Below are positions 9,501-19,487 of a DNA stretch of 64,000 nt, one piece after another (positions within the stretch are counted from its first letter, which is position 1; every line of letters begins with the position of its first letter). Where the stretch lies: positions 1-64,000 of the forward strand of contig WHSZ01000021.1 of assembly GCA_009379845.1 (NCBI GenBank), read 5' to 3'. Made by a program: the position numbers and the translations under genes. The notes beneath the pieces are model-generated. The model was not told the DNA's origin. It saw only the letters and a program-made list of their open reading frames with translations, and did not search any database. Source of the stretch: Pseudonocardiaceae bacterium (GTDB lineage Bacteria; Actinomycetota; Actinomycetes; Mycobacteriales; Pseudonocardiaceae).

Positions 9501-9977
9501 TCAGAGCATCTTCGCGTAGTACCGGCTCCGCGAATCACACTGGTACAGGCCGAACTTGTCGATCTCGGTGTATCCGGACGAGGTGTAGAGCCCGATCGCC
9601 TCCGGTTGCACCGAGCCTGTTTCGAGCACGCATCGGCGCCGACCCGCCTCCCGTGCCGTGCGTTCCAACTCGGTGAGGACGGCCCGCGCGTACCCGCGCC
9701 CGCGCGCGGCCGGCGGCACGTACATCCGCTTGAGCTCCGCGTCGCCGTCCTGGAAACCCGGCTCGTCGCCGTCGTGCGCCCGCCAGCCACCGCAGACCAC
9801 CGGCTCGCCGCCGGCGTATCCGAGCAGGAACAGCCCGCGAGGCGGCGCGAACTCGCTCGGCTCGACCGGGGTCAGATCCTGCTGGCCGTACCGCTGCACG
9901 TACTCCTGCTGCAGCTCGGCGATCAGCTTCAGCGCGTCCGGATCGTCGTACCGGACCACGCGCAACGCCAGGCTCAT
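9501..9977 (-). CDS. GNAT-family N-acetyltransferase
   Basis: Acetyl-CoA-dependent acetyltransferase of unknown substrate, 158 residues. The acetyl-CoA loop is visible as YVPPAARGRGYARAVLTELERTA (R/Q-x-x-G-x-G/A signature, about residues 85-107), preceded by the beta strand GGWRAHDGDEPGFQDGDAELKRMYV. The start ATG at 9977 overlaps the thiL stop as ATGA, so the two are translationally coupled; an in-frame start 15 bases earlier inside thiL is less likely. The coupling with thiL may only reflect compact operon packing. Confidence 0.88.
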   Translation of the reverse strand: MSLALRVVRYDDPDALKLIAELQQEYVQRYGQQDLTPVEPSEFAPPRGLFLLGYAGGEPVVCGGWRAHDGDEPGFQDGDAELKRMYVPPAARGRGYARAVLTELERTAREAGRRRCVLETGSVQPEAIGLYTSSGYTEIDKFGLYQCDSRSRYYAKML

Positions 9978-10954
9978 CGCCAGTGTTCCCAACCGCCCGG
10001 CCCTTCATACGGCCCGCCGTCCACGGTGACGCCTTGCCCTCGGCCGACCGAGCCGATCAGCGCCCAGCCCTCCGGCACCGCACCGTGCTCGGGGAACGTC
10101 GCCGCGAGCCCGTGGTCCTCGCCGCCGGTCAACACCCAGTGCAACGGATCAACGCCGAGCGCCGATCCGACGTCCACAAGGCGCTGGTGCACCTCGACCT
10201 GTCCGGCCTGCACGTCGATCGCCACGCTGGACGCTTTCGCGATGTGCCCGAGGTCGGCGAGCAGCCCGTCCGAGACGTCGATCATGGCGGTAGCTCCGGC
10301 TTCGGCGGCCTGCGGGCCGGCCGCGTAGGGCGGCTCGGGCCAGCGCTGCGCGTTCACCACCGCGACCGGCGAGCGGAAGCCGCGCCCGAGTACGGCGAGC
10401 CCGGCTGCCGCCCAGCCGAACCGGCCGGACACCGCCACCACGTCGCCGGGCTGGGCGCCCGCCCTGGTAACCGGTTCGCGGCCCTGCAGGTCGCCGAGCG
10501 CGGTCACCGAGATCACCAGCTGCGCCGCACTGACCAGGTCACCACCGGCCAGCCCGGCGTCGACGTTCAGCGCCTCCTGCCAGATCCCAGTGGTCAGCTC
10601 GCGCAACAGATCCACCTTGGTGGAACCGGGACAGCCGATTCCCACCAGCAGCGCGGTCGGCCGTGCCCCCATCGCGGCCAGGTCGGCCAGGTTCACAGCC
10701 GCCGCCTTGCGGCCCACCTGCTCCGGTGTCGACCAATCGAGGCGAAAGTGCACGCCCTCGGTGAGCACGTCGGTGGTCGCCACGACCCGCCCATCCGCGG
10801 CCGCGAGGATCGCGGCGTCGTCACCAGGGCCGAGCAACGTGCCGGCCGGCCGAGGGCGGCCCTTCGTGAGCTGACCGATCAGATCGAACTCGCTGACCTC
10901 AGCGACGGTCTCCGCCTTGGTGTGGCTGTCCGATGGCGCCGGATCCCTTGCCAA
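9974..10954 (-). CDS. thiL: Thiamine-monophosphate kinase
   Basis: Phosphorylates thiamine monophosphate to the cofactor thiamine diphosphate. The 326-residue protein has the PurM/ThiL fold signatures: LIGQLTKGRP, GPGDDAAIL (Mg-binding aspartates), TTDVLTEGVHFRLDW, AVNLADLAAMGARPTALLVGIG and the C-terminal MIDVSDGLLADLGHI. Translation starts at a TTG (10954) with GGAGGG 7 bases upstream. It is the first gene of the run thiL, GNAT, gamma-CA-like protein and is divergent from the Lrp-type gene. The ThDP it makes is needed by the acetolactate synthase encoded at 58.7-60.6 kb. Confidence 0.95.
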   Translation of the reverse strand: MARDPAPSDSHTKAETVAEVSEFDLIGQLTKGRPRPAGTLLGPGDDAAILAAADGRVVATTDVLTEGVHFRLDWSTPEQVGRKAAAVNLADLAAMGARPTALLVGIGCPGSTKVDLLRELTTGIWQEALNVDAGLAGGDLVSAAQLVISVTALGDLQGREPVTRAGAQPGDVVAVSGRFGWAAAGLAVLGRGFRSPVAVVNAQRWPEPPYAAGPQAAEAGATAMIDVSDGLLADLGHIAKASSVAIDVQAGQVEVHQRLVDVGSALGVDPLHWVLTGGEDHGLAATFPEHGAVPEGWALIGSVGRGQGVTVDGGPYEGPGGWEHWR

Positions 10955-11095
10955 TGGAGGCCCTCCTCACCCGCGTGCTCTTCGCCCACCGGCGACTCTA
11001 CGTGGGGTACGTTGCTTCCTAGATCCGACAATCGGATCCGGAACAAAAATCCGCACAAGTTCCTACCTGGAGCTCAGCTGTCCGGACACCTGAGG

Positions 11096-11129
11096 CCCCG
11101 CTCGCGGGGTCGAAGCATCAGACAAGGGG
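11096..11129 (+). repeat. Dispersed 34-bp structured repeat, copy A
   Basis: This segment matches 13217-13250 at 26 of 34 positions, sharing CTCGC, GGGTC and CATCAGACA blocks. It opens with a small hairpin (CCCCG-CTCG-CGGGG). Copy A lies just upstream of the GTG at 11136 and its AAGGGG provides the ribosome site. Confidence 0.6.
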
Positions 11130-11135
11130 CGCGCC

Positions 11136-11369
11136 GTGGTCCACGCATACATCCTCATCCAGACCGAGGTCGGGCAAGCCGCAGCGGTGGCCGAGGAGAT
11201 AGCCGGGATTCCCGGGGTGGCCAGCGCGGAGGACGTCACCGGGCCGTACGACGTGATCGTGCGGGCCGAGGCGGAGAACGTCGATCAGCTCGGTCAACTC
11301 GTCGTCGCCAGGGTCCAGGGTGTCAACGGGATCACCCGCACCCTCACCTGCCCGGTGGTGCATTTGTAG
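11136..11369 (+). CDS. Stand-alone Lrp/AsnC ligand-binding (RAM) protein
   Basis: A 77-residue protein that consists only of the ligand-binding/oligomerisation domain of Lrp/AsnC regulators (VHAYILIQTEVGQAAAVAEEI, then the GPYDVIVRAEA strand and the VNGITRTLTCPVVHL C-terminus). No helix-turn-helix is present. Such proteins form rings that bind amino acids and may modulate full-length Lrp proteins; the ligand cannot be read from sequence. GTG start with AAGGGG upstream. It faces thiL across a shared promoter region and the DUF3515 gene follows 9 bases later, so those two are probably co-transcribed. The order thiL / Lrp-domain / DUF3515 / ddl is conserved in actinobacteria. Confidence 0.9.
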   Translation: MVHAYILIQTEVGQAAAVAEEIAGIPGVASAEDVTGPYDVIVRAEAENVDQLGQLVVARVQGVNGITRTLTCPVVHL

Positions 11370-11378
11370 CCTTGCCGG

Positions 11379-11942
11379 GTGCCCGACGAACCAGGCGGCC
11401 TGCCGCGGCCGGTGATCATCACAGCCGTCGCGCTGTGCGGTGTGCTCGCGGCCGGCGCCGCGGTGCTCGGGCTGGTCTTCGGTTCCGGTGAGCAACTGGA
11501 CAACGGTGAGCAGCCGGCCGGCAGGGAGCCGCTGATCGTGCCGGCCGCGCCCGCACCGGGGGCCGGATCCCCGCGGTGTGACAAGGTGATGCGCGCGATG
11601 CCGGCCACCCTCGTCTCCGAGGGCGACCGGTTGCGAAGGCTGAAGATCGCCAGGCCCGCACCGCCGTCGACCATCGCGTGGGGCTCCGCCGAGCACGAGC
11701 CGTTGATCCTGCGGTGCGGCGTCGGCAGGCCCGCCGAGCTCACCCGCACGTCGCCGCTGCGGGTAGTTTCCAGGGTGCAATGGCTCGTGGTGGAACGCCC
11801 TGGCACGGCGACCTGGTACGCCGTGGACCGCAAGGTGTACCTGGCGCTGACCGTGCCGAGCGACGCGGGCACCGGCCCGTTGCAAACCATCTCCAAACGG
11901 GTCCGCGCCACGCTGCCCCCGGCACCGCTGCCCTTCGGCTGA
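11379..11942 (+). CDS. DUF3515 family membrane-anchored protein
   Basis: A 187-residue protein with one N-terminal transmembrane segment (VIITAVALCGVLAAGAAVLGLVF, residues about 11-33) and an extracytoplasmic domain of the DUF3515 family, identified by gene position and by ARPAPPSTIAWGSAEHEPLILRCGVGRP. Function unknown; it is found next to ddl across actinobacteria, which hints at an envelope role. It starts 9 bases after the Lrp-domain gene. The end converges with ddl across a repeat-filled gap. Confidence 0.8.
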   Translation: MPDEPGGLPRPVIITAVALCGVLAAGAAVLGLVFGSGEQLDNGEQPAGREPLIVPAAPAPGAGSPRCDKVMRAMPATLVSEGDRLRRLKIARPAPPSTIAWGSAEHEPLILRCGVGRPAELTRTSPLRVVSRVQWLVVERPGTATWYAVDRKVYLALTVPSDAGTGPLQTISKRVRATLPPAPLPFG

Positions 11943-11966
11943 CCGGTTCGACAGACCGCTCGGTGG

Positions 11967-12088
11967 CTGGGCGTTCTGAAGCTGGGCGTTCTGAAGCTGC
12001 TCGTTCTGTGTCTGAGCGTTTCTGGGGCTGAGCGTTTCTGGGGCTGAGCGTTTCTGGGGCTGAGCGTTTCTGGGGCTGAGCGCTCAGC
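11967..12088. repeat. Degenerate minisatellite between DUF3515 gene and ddl
   Basis: Four exact head-to-tail copies of a 16-base unit CTGAGCGTTTCTGGGG occupy 12012-12075. They are preceded by two 15-base relatives (CTGGGCGTTCTGAAG) and followed by a 14-bp perfect palindrome GCTGAGCGCTCAGC (12075-12088) that covers the ddl stop. The palindrome may act as a terminator for the convergent genes. Confidence 0.85.
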
Positions 12089-13184
12089 GCAGGCCGGTGC
12101 CCCTTGCCAGCGCGGTGTCGATCAGGGTGGACAGCAGCGTCGGGTAGTCCACGCCGGTGACCTCCCACATCTTCGGGTACATCGAGATGTGCGTGAAACC
12201 CGGCATCGTGTTGACCTCGTTGACGATCAGCTCACCGTTCGGTCCGACGAAGAAATCCACCCTGGCCAGACCCTGGCAGTCCAGCGCGTGGAAGGCGCGC
12301 ACCGCCATCGCGCGCAGCCGCTCGGTGACCTCGTCGTCCAGTTTCGCGGGGATGTCGAACTCGCACAGCTCGTCGGAATCCAGGTACTTCGCGTCGAAGT
12401 CGTACCAGTCAACGTCTCCGCCGGTCACCCGGATCTCCGCCGGCAGCGACGCCTCTACCCGGCCGTCCGGGAACTCCAGCACCCCGCACTCGATCTCGTT
12501 GCCGACGACCCCGGCTTCCACCAGCACCTTCGGGTCGGTCTGCCTGGCCAGCGCGATCGCGGCGTCCAGCTCGGCCCAGTCGGCGACCTTGCTGATACCG
12601 ATGGACGATCCGGCCCGCGCGGGTTTCACGAAAACCGGAAGGCCGAGCCGATCGCGGTGCTGCTGCGACAACGTGCGCTGGCCACGGCGCAGCACCACGT
12701 AGTCGCCGACGGCAAGCCCTTCGGCGGCAAGGAGTTTCTTGGCGTACTCCTTGTCCATCGCCACCGCGCTGGACAGCACACCCGGCCCCGCGTACGGGAT
12801 TCCGGCCAGCTCGAGCAGCCCCTGGATGGTGCCGTCCTCGCCGTACGCACCGTGCAGCACCGGAAACACAATGTCCACTTCGGACAGTACTTCGCCCTCG
12901 GAGCCGGGCTCGAGTGCCATCAGATCGTTGTTCGTCGGATCGCCGGCAAGCACGAGTGAGCGGCCATCGGTCACCGACGGCATCCGCCGGCCGGAGACCT
13001 CGAGGGCCTCCGGGTCGTCCCGCCCGAGAACCCAGCCGCCGTCTTGGGTGATGCCAACCGGAACCACCTCGAACCGCTCGCGGTCCAGGTGCGCGAGCAC
13101 GCTGCCGGCCGACACGCACGACACCGCGTGCTCGGTGCTGCGGCCGCCGAACACCACGGCCACCCGAATCTTCCGTGCGGTCAT
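12084..13184 (-). CDS. ddl: D-alanine-D-alanine ligase
   Basis: Makes the D-Ala-D-Ala dipeptide for peptidoglycan precursors. The 366-residue protein has the ATP-grasp ligase hallmarks: [19 protein letters not shown] at the N-terminus, [41 protein letters not shown], and the Mg-binding end [27 protein letters not shown]. The active-site loop has the Tyr of the D-Ala-D-Ala type (GIPYAG plus [12 protein letters not shown]), and there is no vanHX companion, so nothing suggests a D-lactate ligase. ATG start at 13184. In mycobacteria ddl is followed upstream by gpsA; here 16 kb of accessory genes separate the two. Confidence 0.95.
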   Translation of the reverse strand: MTARKIRVAVVFGGRSTEHAVSCVSAGSVLAHLDRERFEVVPVGITQDGGWVLGRDDPEALEVSGRRMPSVTDGRSLVLAGDPTNNDLMALEPGSEGEVLSEVDIVFPVLHGAYGEDGTIQGLLELAGIPYAGPGVLSSAVAMDKEYAKKLLAAEGLAVGDYVVLRRGQRTLSQQHRDRLGLPVFVKPARAGSSIGISKVADWAELDAAIALARQTDPKVLVEAGVVGNEIECGVLEFPDGRVEASLPAEIRVTGGDVDWYDFDAKYLDSDELCEFDIPAKLDDEVTERLRAMAVRAFHALDCQGLARVDFFVGPNGELIVNEVNTMPGFTHISMYPKMWEVTGVDYPTLLSTLIDTALARGTGLR

Positions 13185-13216
13185 GGGGCTGGACCCTACC
13201 CTCGTGAGGCGGCGAG

Positions 13217-13250
13217 ACCTGCTCGCAGGGTCAAGCCATCAGACAGGGTG
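13217..13250 (+). repeat. Dispersed 34-bp structured repeat, copy B
   Basis: The second copy of the element at 11096-11129. Relative to copy A, one base pair of the small stem has changed on both sides (C-G to T-A), so pairing is kept. It lies in the short gap upstream of ddl and overlaps the 3' end of the MocR gene. Confidence 0.55.
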
Positions 13251-14636
13251 GGTGCTATAGCCCTGAAAAAGACTCACGAGCGTACCCAACGCTGCCCGCA
13301 GCGTTGGCCGCGCACAACTCGTATAGCCGACCGCCACCCCGTACCGCCCCGGCTTTCCAGCGTGGTGCCGGCGGAGCCCGTCCAGCCAGATACCGCGCCG
13401 CGCCGCCGCGGCCAGCACCGCACGTTCCGCCTCCGCGGACGGCAGCGGCACCACGACATGCGCGCCCGCGTCGTCACCGAGCACCCGCACGCCGGCCTCG
13501 GTGAGCCCGTCCACGAGCAGCGCGCGCCGCGCGGCCAGCTCCCTTCGCAGCTTGCGGAGGTGCCGGGCGAGATCCCCGTTGCGGGCCAGCTCGACGAGCA
13601 CCCGTTGCCCGGCGGCCGCGGGGTTGGTGCCGGTGCGTTCCCGGTGTGCCAGCACCGCGGAGCCCACCGAGGGTGGTGCCACCATCCAGCCGATCCCCAG
13701 CGTGGGCGTGAGGATCTTGCTCGTGGTGCCGAGATGTACCACGACATCCGGGGCGAGGGCGGCGAGCAGCGGCAGCGGTGCCACGTCGTAGCGCAGCTCC
13801 CCGTCGTAGTCGTCCTCGATGACCAGCATGCCCTCGGCGCGCGCCCGCTCGACCAACGCCACCCTGCGGGAGGCGATCATCCTGCCGCCGAGCGGGTATT
13901 GATGGGACGGCGAGCAGTACACCGCCCGAACCCCGGCCGGCACCGCGTCCGGGATCAGACCGCCGTCGTCGACCGGCGCGGGCAGCACCCGGATGCCGCA
14001 GGCCCGAAGCGCCCCGACGGCCCGCTGGTAGCCGGGCTCCTCGACGGCCACCGTCGCGCCGTCGCCGAACAGGCCGGCGGCGGCCAGCTCACCGGCAGCC
14101 GCACTGGTTCCGGAGGTGGCCAGCACCGAATCCTCGGCCGCGACCAGCCCGCGATGCCGGAGCAGGTGCTCGGCCACCGTGGTCCGGAATTCCGGCAGCC
14201 CGGTCCGCTGCGGGCGCAGCAGCGGGACGACGTCTGCCGAGGCCCGCCACGCCCGGCGCCACGCGGCACGGTCCAGCCCGTCAGCCCACGGGGAGCCGAG
14301 CGTGAGGTCGATGACGTTGTCGTTGCTGGTCTCGCGGCGCGATCGGGGCGGTCTCGCGGGCAGCGCTCCCGGCGGTGTTGTGGTGACGTAGGTGCCGGAG
14401 CCGTGCCGGCCGGCGATCCATCCCTCGGCGTGCAGCTGCTCGTACGCCGCCGCGGCCACCGTGCGGCTCACCCGCAGCCGAGCGGCGAGCGCTCGCGTGG
14501 AGGGCAGCCGGTCGCCGCTGCGCAGCTGCCCGGACGCCGCCCTCGCGCGCAACGCGTCGGCGAGTTGCACGGCGAGCGGGGTCGGCGAAGCCCGGTCCAG
14601 CCGTACCGGCAGCGCCGTCGAGGTATCGCGAGCCAC
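13239..14636 (-). CDS. MocR/PdxR-type regulator (GntR helix-turn-helix fused to aminotransferase fold)
   Basis: A 465-residue regulator with an N-terminal winged helix of the GntR family (PLAVQLADALRARAASGQLRSGDRLPSTRALAARLRVSRTVAAAAYEQL, residues about 20-70) and a fold-type I aminotransferase domain. The PLP-binding lysine is in HLGTTSKILTPTLGIGW, and the aspartate is in VIEDDYDGELRY. Family members sense PLP or use it as cofactor to sense an amine. GTG start at 14636. It is divergent from an FMN split-barrel (PNPOx-like) gene, with direct repeats and an inverted repeat between them, so it probably controls that gene and itself. The target could be vitamin B6 homeostasis, but no pdxST genes are in view. 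Confidence 0.85.
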   Translation of the reverse strand: MARDTSTALPVRLDRASPTPLAVQLADALRARAASGQLRSGDRLPSTRALAARLRVSRTVAAAAYEQLHAEGWIAGRHGSGTYVTTTPPGALPARPPRSRRETSNDNVIDLTLGSPWADGLDRAAWRRAWRASADVVPLLRPQRTGLPEFRTTVAEHLLRHRGLVAAEDSVLATSGTSAAAGELAAAGLFGDGATVAVEEPGYQRAVGALRACGIRVLPAPVDDGGLIPDAVPAGVRAVYCSPSHQYPLGGRMIASRRVALVERARAEGMLVIEDDYDGELRYDVAPLPLLAALAPDVVVHLGTTSKILTPTLGIGWMVAPPSVGSAVLAHRERTGTNPAAAGQRVLVELARNGDLARHLRKLRRELAARRALLVDGLTEAGVRVLGDDAGAHVVVPLPSAEAERAVLAAAARRGIWLDGLRRHHAGKPGRYGVAVGYTSCARPTLRAALGTLVSLFQGYSTHPV

Positions 14637-14685
14637 AAGTGGCCTTCCAATTATCAGTGTCAGTGGTTCTTCAATGATGCCACTT
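14637..14685. promoter_or_regulatory. MocR operator candidates in the divergent promoter
   Basis: The 69-base gap between the two start codons contains two adjacent direct repeats TCAGTG (14654-14665), the arrangement typical of MocR operators, and an outer inverted repeat AAGTGGC (14637-14643) / GCCACTT (14679-14685). Confidence 0.5.
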
Positions 14686-14705
14686 CTCCGATGATCCTGG
14701 TGAGC

Positions 14706-15353
14706 ATGACGCTTTCACCGACCGAGCGCAGCACCGTTCGACGCGGTAAGCACCGTGCCGTCACCGACCGCGCGGCGCTGTACGCCGTGCTCGATGCCGG
14801 GCTGATCTGCCATCTCGCGTTCGTCGCGGACGGCGCGCCTGTCGTGCTGCCAACCGGCTACGGTCGCGACGGCAACACGCTCTACCTGCACGGATCCACC
14901 GGCGCGAGCAGCCTGCGCGTGCTCGGGGCCGGCGCGGACGTGTGCGTCGGCGTGACGCTGCTCGACGGCGTGGTCTACGCCCGCGCGGTGTTCCACAACT
15001 CGGTCAACTATCGCTCCGCGGTGGTACACGGCCGGCCGAGCGCCATCACCGAACCCGGGCGCAAGCTGCACGCGCTCCGGGTGATCACCGAACACCTCGC
15101 GCCGGGTTCCTGGTCGCACGCGCGCCAGCCAACCAAGCGCGAGCTGGCCAAGACCGCGGTGTTCGCGCTGGACCTGACCGAAGCCGCGGTGAAGATCCGC
15201 ACCGGTCCACCAGTCGACGAGGACGAAGACGTGGCCGAGGCGCGGGCGTGGGCAGGGGTGCTGCCGCTGCGGCGCAGCTGGGGCGAAATCGAGCCGTGCC
15301 CGCTGCTACCGGACGGCACCCCGACCCCACCGCACGTCCGGCACCGCGACTGA
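14706..15353 (+). CDS. Pyridoxamine 5'-phosphate oxidase-like FMN-binding protein
   Basis: A 215-residue split-barrel protein of the PNPOx-like superfamily. The N-terminal motif GKHRAVTDRAALYAVLDAGLICHLAFVADGAPVVLPTGYGRDGNTLYLHG is characteristic of the FMN-binding subgroup annotated as nitroimidazole-resistance or pyridoxamine-oxidase-like proteins. True PdxH residues cannot be confirmed, so the reaction is open. The ATG at 14706 follows GGTGAG; in-frame alternatives exist at 14691 and 14700. Divergent pairing with a MocR regulator is a recurrent arrangement and suggests control by a B6 vitamer or amine signal. Confidence 0.8.
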   Translation: MTLSPTERSTVRRGKHRAVTDRAALYAVLDAGLICHLAFVADGAPVVLPTGYGRDGNTLYLHGSTGASSLRVLGAGADVCVGVTLLDGVVYARAVFHNSVNYRSAVVHGRPSAITEPGRKLHALRVITEHLAPGSWSHARQPTKRELAKTAVFALDLTEAAVKIRTGPPVDEDEDVAEARAWAGVLPLRRSWGEIEPCPLLPDGTPTPPHVRHRD

Positions 15354-15421
15354 TCGGTAGAAATCGCGACGCCAACATCGTCGGACCAGAAAGCCAACCT
15401 CGGCGCGGGCGCTCCCCACAC

Positions 15422-15441
15422 CGCAATATGGATGCATATTG
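15422..15441. repeat. Dispersed AT-rich palindrome, copy 1
   Basis: CGCAATATGGATGCATATTG is a near-perfect palindrome (CAATATG, 4-base centre, CATATTG) in the convergent gap between the FMN-protein gene and the iclR-type gene. The same 20 bases recur at 56762-56781. It stands out as AT-rich in this GC-rich DNA. Confidence 0.75.
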
Positions 15442-15460
15442 GGTGCCTGGCCAGGCGGAG

Positions 15461-16252
15461 CTAGCTTTCCAGGTAGCCGAGTTGCGCGGAGAGTTCTTTG
15501 GCTGCCACGGTCATCGCGCCGACCACCTCGCGCACCCGTCTGCGGGAGAAGCGGTACGAAGGACCGGATGCGGACAGCGCGGCGATCACCGAGCCGTCCT
15601 GGTCGTGCACGGCCACGGCGGCGGCGTTCAGCCCGAGCTCGAGTTCCTCGTAGCTGGTCGCGTAGCAGTCCCGCACGATCGCGTCGAACATGGCGCGCAG
15701 CTCGTTCGGGTCTGTGATGGTGCGGGTCGTGTAGCGCTCCAGCGTCTCGGAGAGCAACTCGTCCTGATCCGTCGGCGGCGCGTGTGCCAGCAGCACCTTG
15801 CCGCTCGAGGTGGCGTGCAACGGCGTCCGCTGCCCGACCCAGTTGTGCGTGGTGACCGAAGCGGTACCCCGCGTCTGGCTGATGTTGATCGCCACGTCGA
15901 AGTCGCGGATCGCGATGTTGACCGTCTCGCCGAGCTCGCCGGCGAGCGACTCGCAGAACGGCCGGCCCAACCTGGGTAGGTCCATCCGCTCGGTGGCGGC
16001 CCCCGCGAGCCGGACGATCCCGAACCCGATCGCGTACTTGCCGCGCTCGCCGAGCTGCTCAACCAGCCCGCGCGCCTCGAGCACACTGACCAACCGGGAA
16101 GCCGTCGACTTGTGCACCCCCAGCTCACCGGCGATCTCGGTGATGCCCGTCTCGCCGTTGCGGGCCAGCAGTTCCAGAATGGTCACGGCCCGGTCGACGG
16201 ACTGCACCAGCGCGCCAGAGCTCCGCCCCCGTGCCTCCGCTTCGTTCGTCAC
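15461..16252 (-). CDS. IclR-family transcriptional regulator
   Basis: A 263-residue regulator with the N-terminal winged helix (VQSVDRAVTILELLARNGETGITEIAGELGVHKSTASRLVSVLEARGLVEQL) and the C-terminal GAF-like effector domain ending KELSAQLGYLES. The GTG at 16252 is preferred; an in-frame GTG at 16297 adds 15 residues, and neither has a clear ribosome site. It is divergent from the ferredoxin reductase gene. The promoter regions at 16336-16371 and 19440-19475 share an interrupted inverted repeat, so I infer that this protein controls the reductase and the methyl-oxidation operon, with a methylated amine or its degradation product as effector. Confidence 0.9.
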   Translation of the reverse strand: MTNEAEARGRSSGALVQSVDRAVTILELLARNGETGITEIAGELGVHKSTASRLVSVLEARGLVEQLGERGKYAIGFGIVRLAGAATERMDLPRLGRPFCESLAGELGETVNIAIRDFDVAINISQTRGTASVTTHNWVGQRTPLHATSSGKVLLAHAPPTDQDELLSETLERYTTRTITDPNELRAMFDAIVRDCYATSYEELELGLNAAAVAVHDQDGSVIAALSASGPSYRFSRRRVREVVGAMTVAAKELSAQLGYLES

Positions 16253-16335
16253 AACTGAACCGTATCCGTTAGGAGGGCGAATTCTGGAACCAACCACTCA
16301 GCTCTTGACGTTCTTGCGACCTACAGGTCACATTT

Positions 16336-16371
16336 GTTGCACATAACAGTGCATGTTTCCTATCGCGCAAC
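16336..16371. promoter_or_regulatory. Candidate IclR operator, copy 1 (GTTGC-N26-GCAAC)
   Basis: GTTGC (16336-16340) and GCAAC (16367-16371) form inverted arms exactly 26 bases apart. Inside lies TGCAC-ATAACA-GTGCA (16338-16353). The same outer arms with the same spacing occur at 19440-19475. Position: between the iclR and ferredoxin reductase start codons. Confidence 0.6.
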
Positions 16372-16440
16372 GGAGGTGCTGTTGTCGTCCGAAGGTGGTG
16401 CCATCGTGCCTTCCCGAGCCGGTATGTGCCGAGTCGATAA

Positions 16441-19312
<2,872 letters not shown>

Positions 19313-19411
19313 TCATCGGTAAACGTTGTTAACTTCACTCTCTCGGCGTAGCACGAAGCAGCCTCTCGCCCCGGCCGAAAAGGGCAGCCAAAAAATCGTC
19401 TCCTCCGTGGC

Positions 19412-19475
19412 TTGACGCACACCGGGGATAGAGCGCACTGTTGCGTTATACGCAGTGAGTTGTCGTAGACGCAAC
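19412..19475 (+). promoter_or_regulatory. Promoter and candidate IclR operator, copy 2, of the methyl-oxidation operon
   Basis: A possible -35 TTGACG (19412-19417) and -10 CACTGT (19436-19441, spacer 18) are overlapped and followed by GTTGC (19440-19444), 26 bases, GCAAC (19471-19475). Within it TGCGT-TAT-ACGCA (19442-19454) is a perfect 13-base palindrome. The ATG of the first gene is 12 bases further on, so a protein bound here would block initiation or elongation. Confidence 0.6.
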
Positions 19476-19487
19476 AAGGCGGCGACT

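Noticed and set aside
12084-13184. A D-Ala-D-Lac ligase of glycopeptide resistance
   Set aside because: No vanH, vanX or vanRS neighbours are present and the active-site sequence fits the normal D-Ala-D-Ala enzyme at its conserved chromosomal place.
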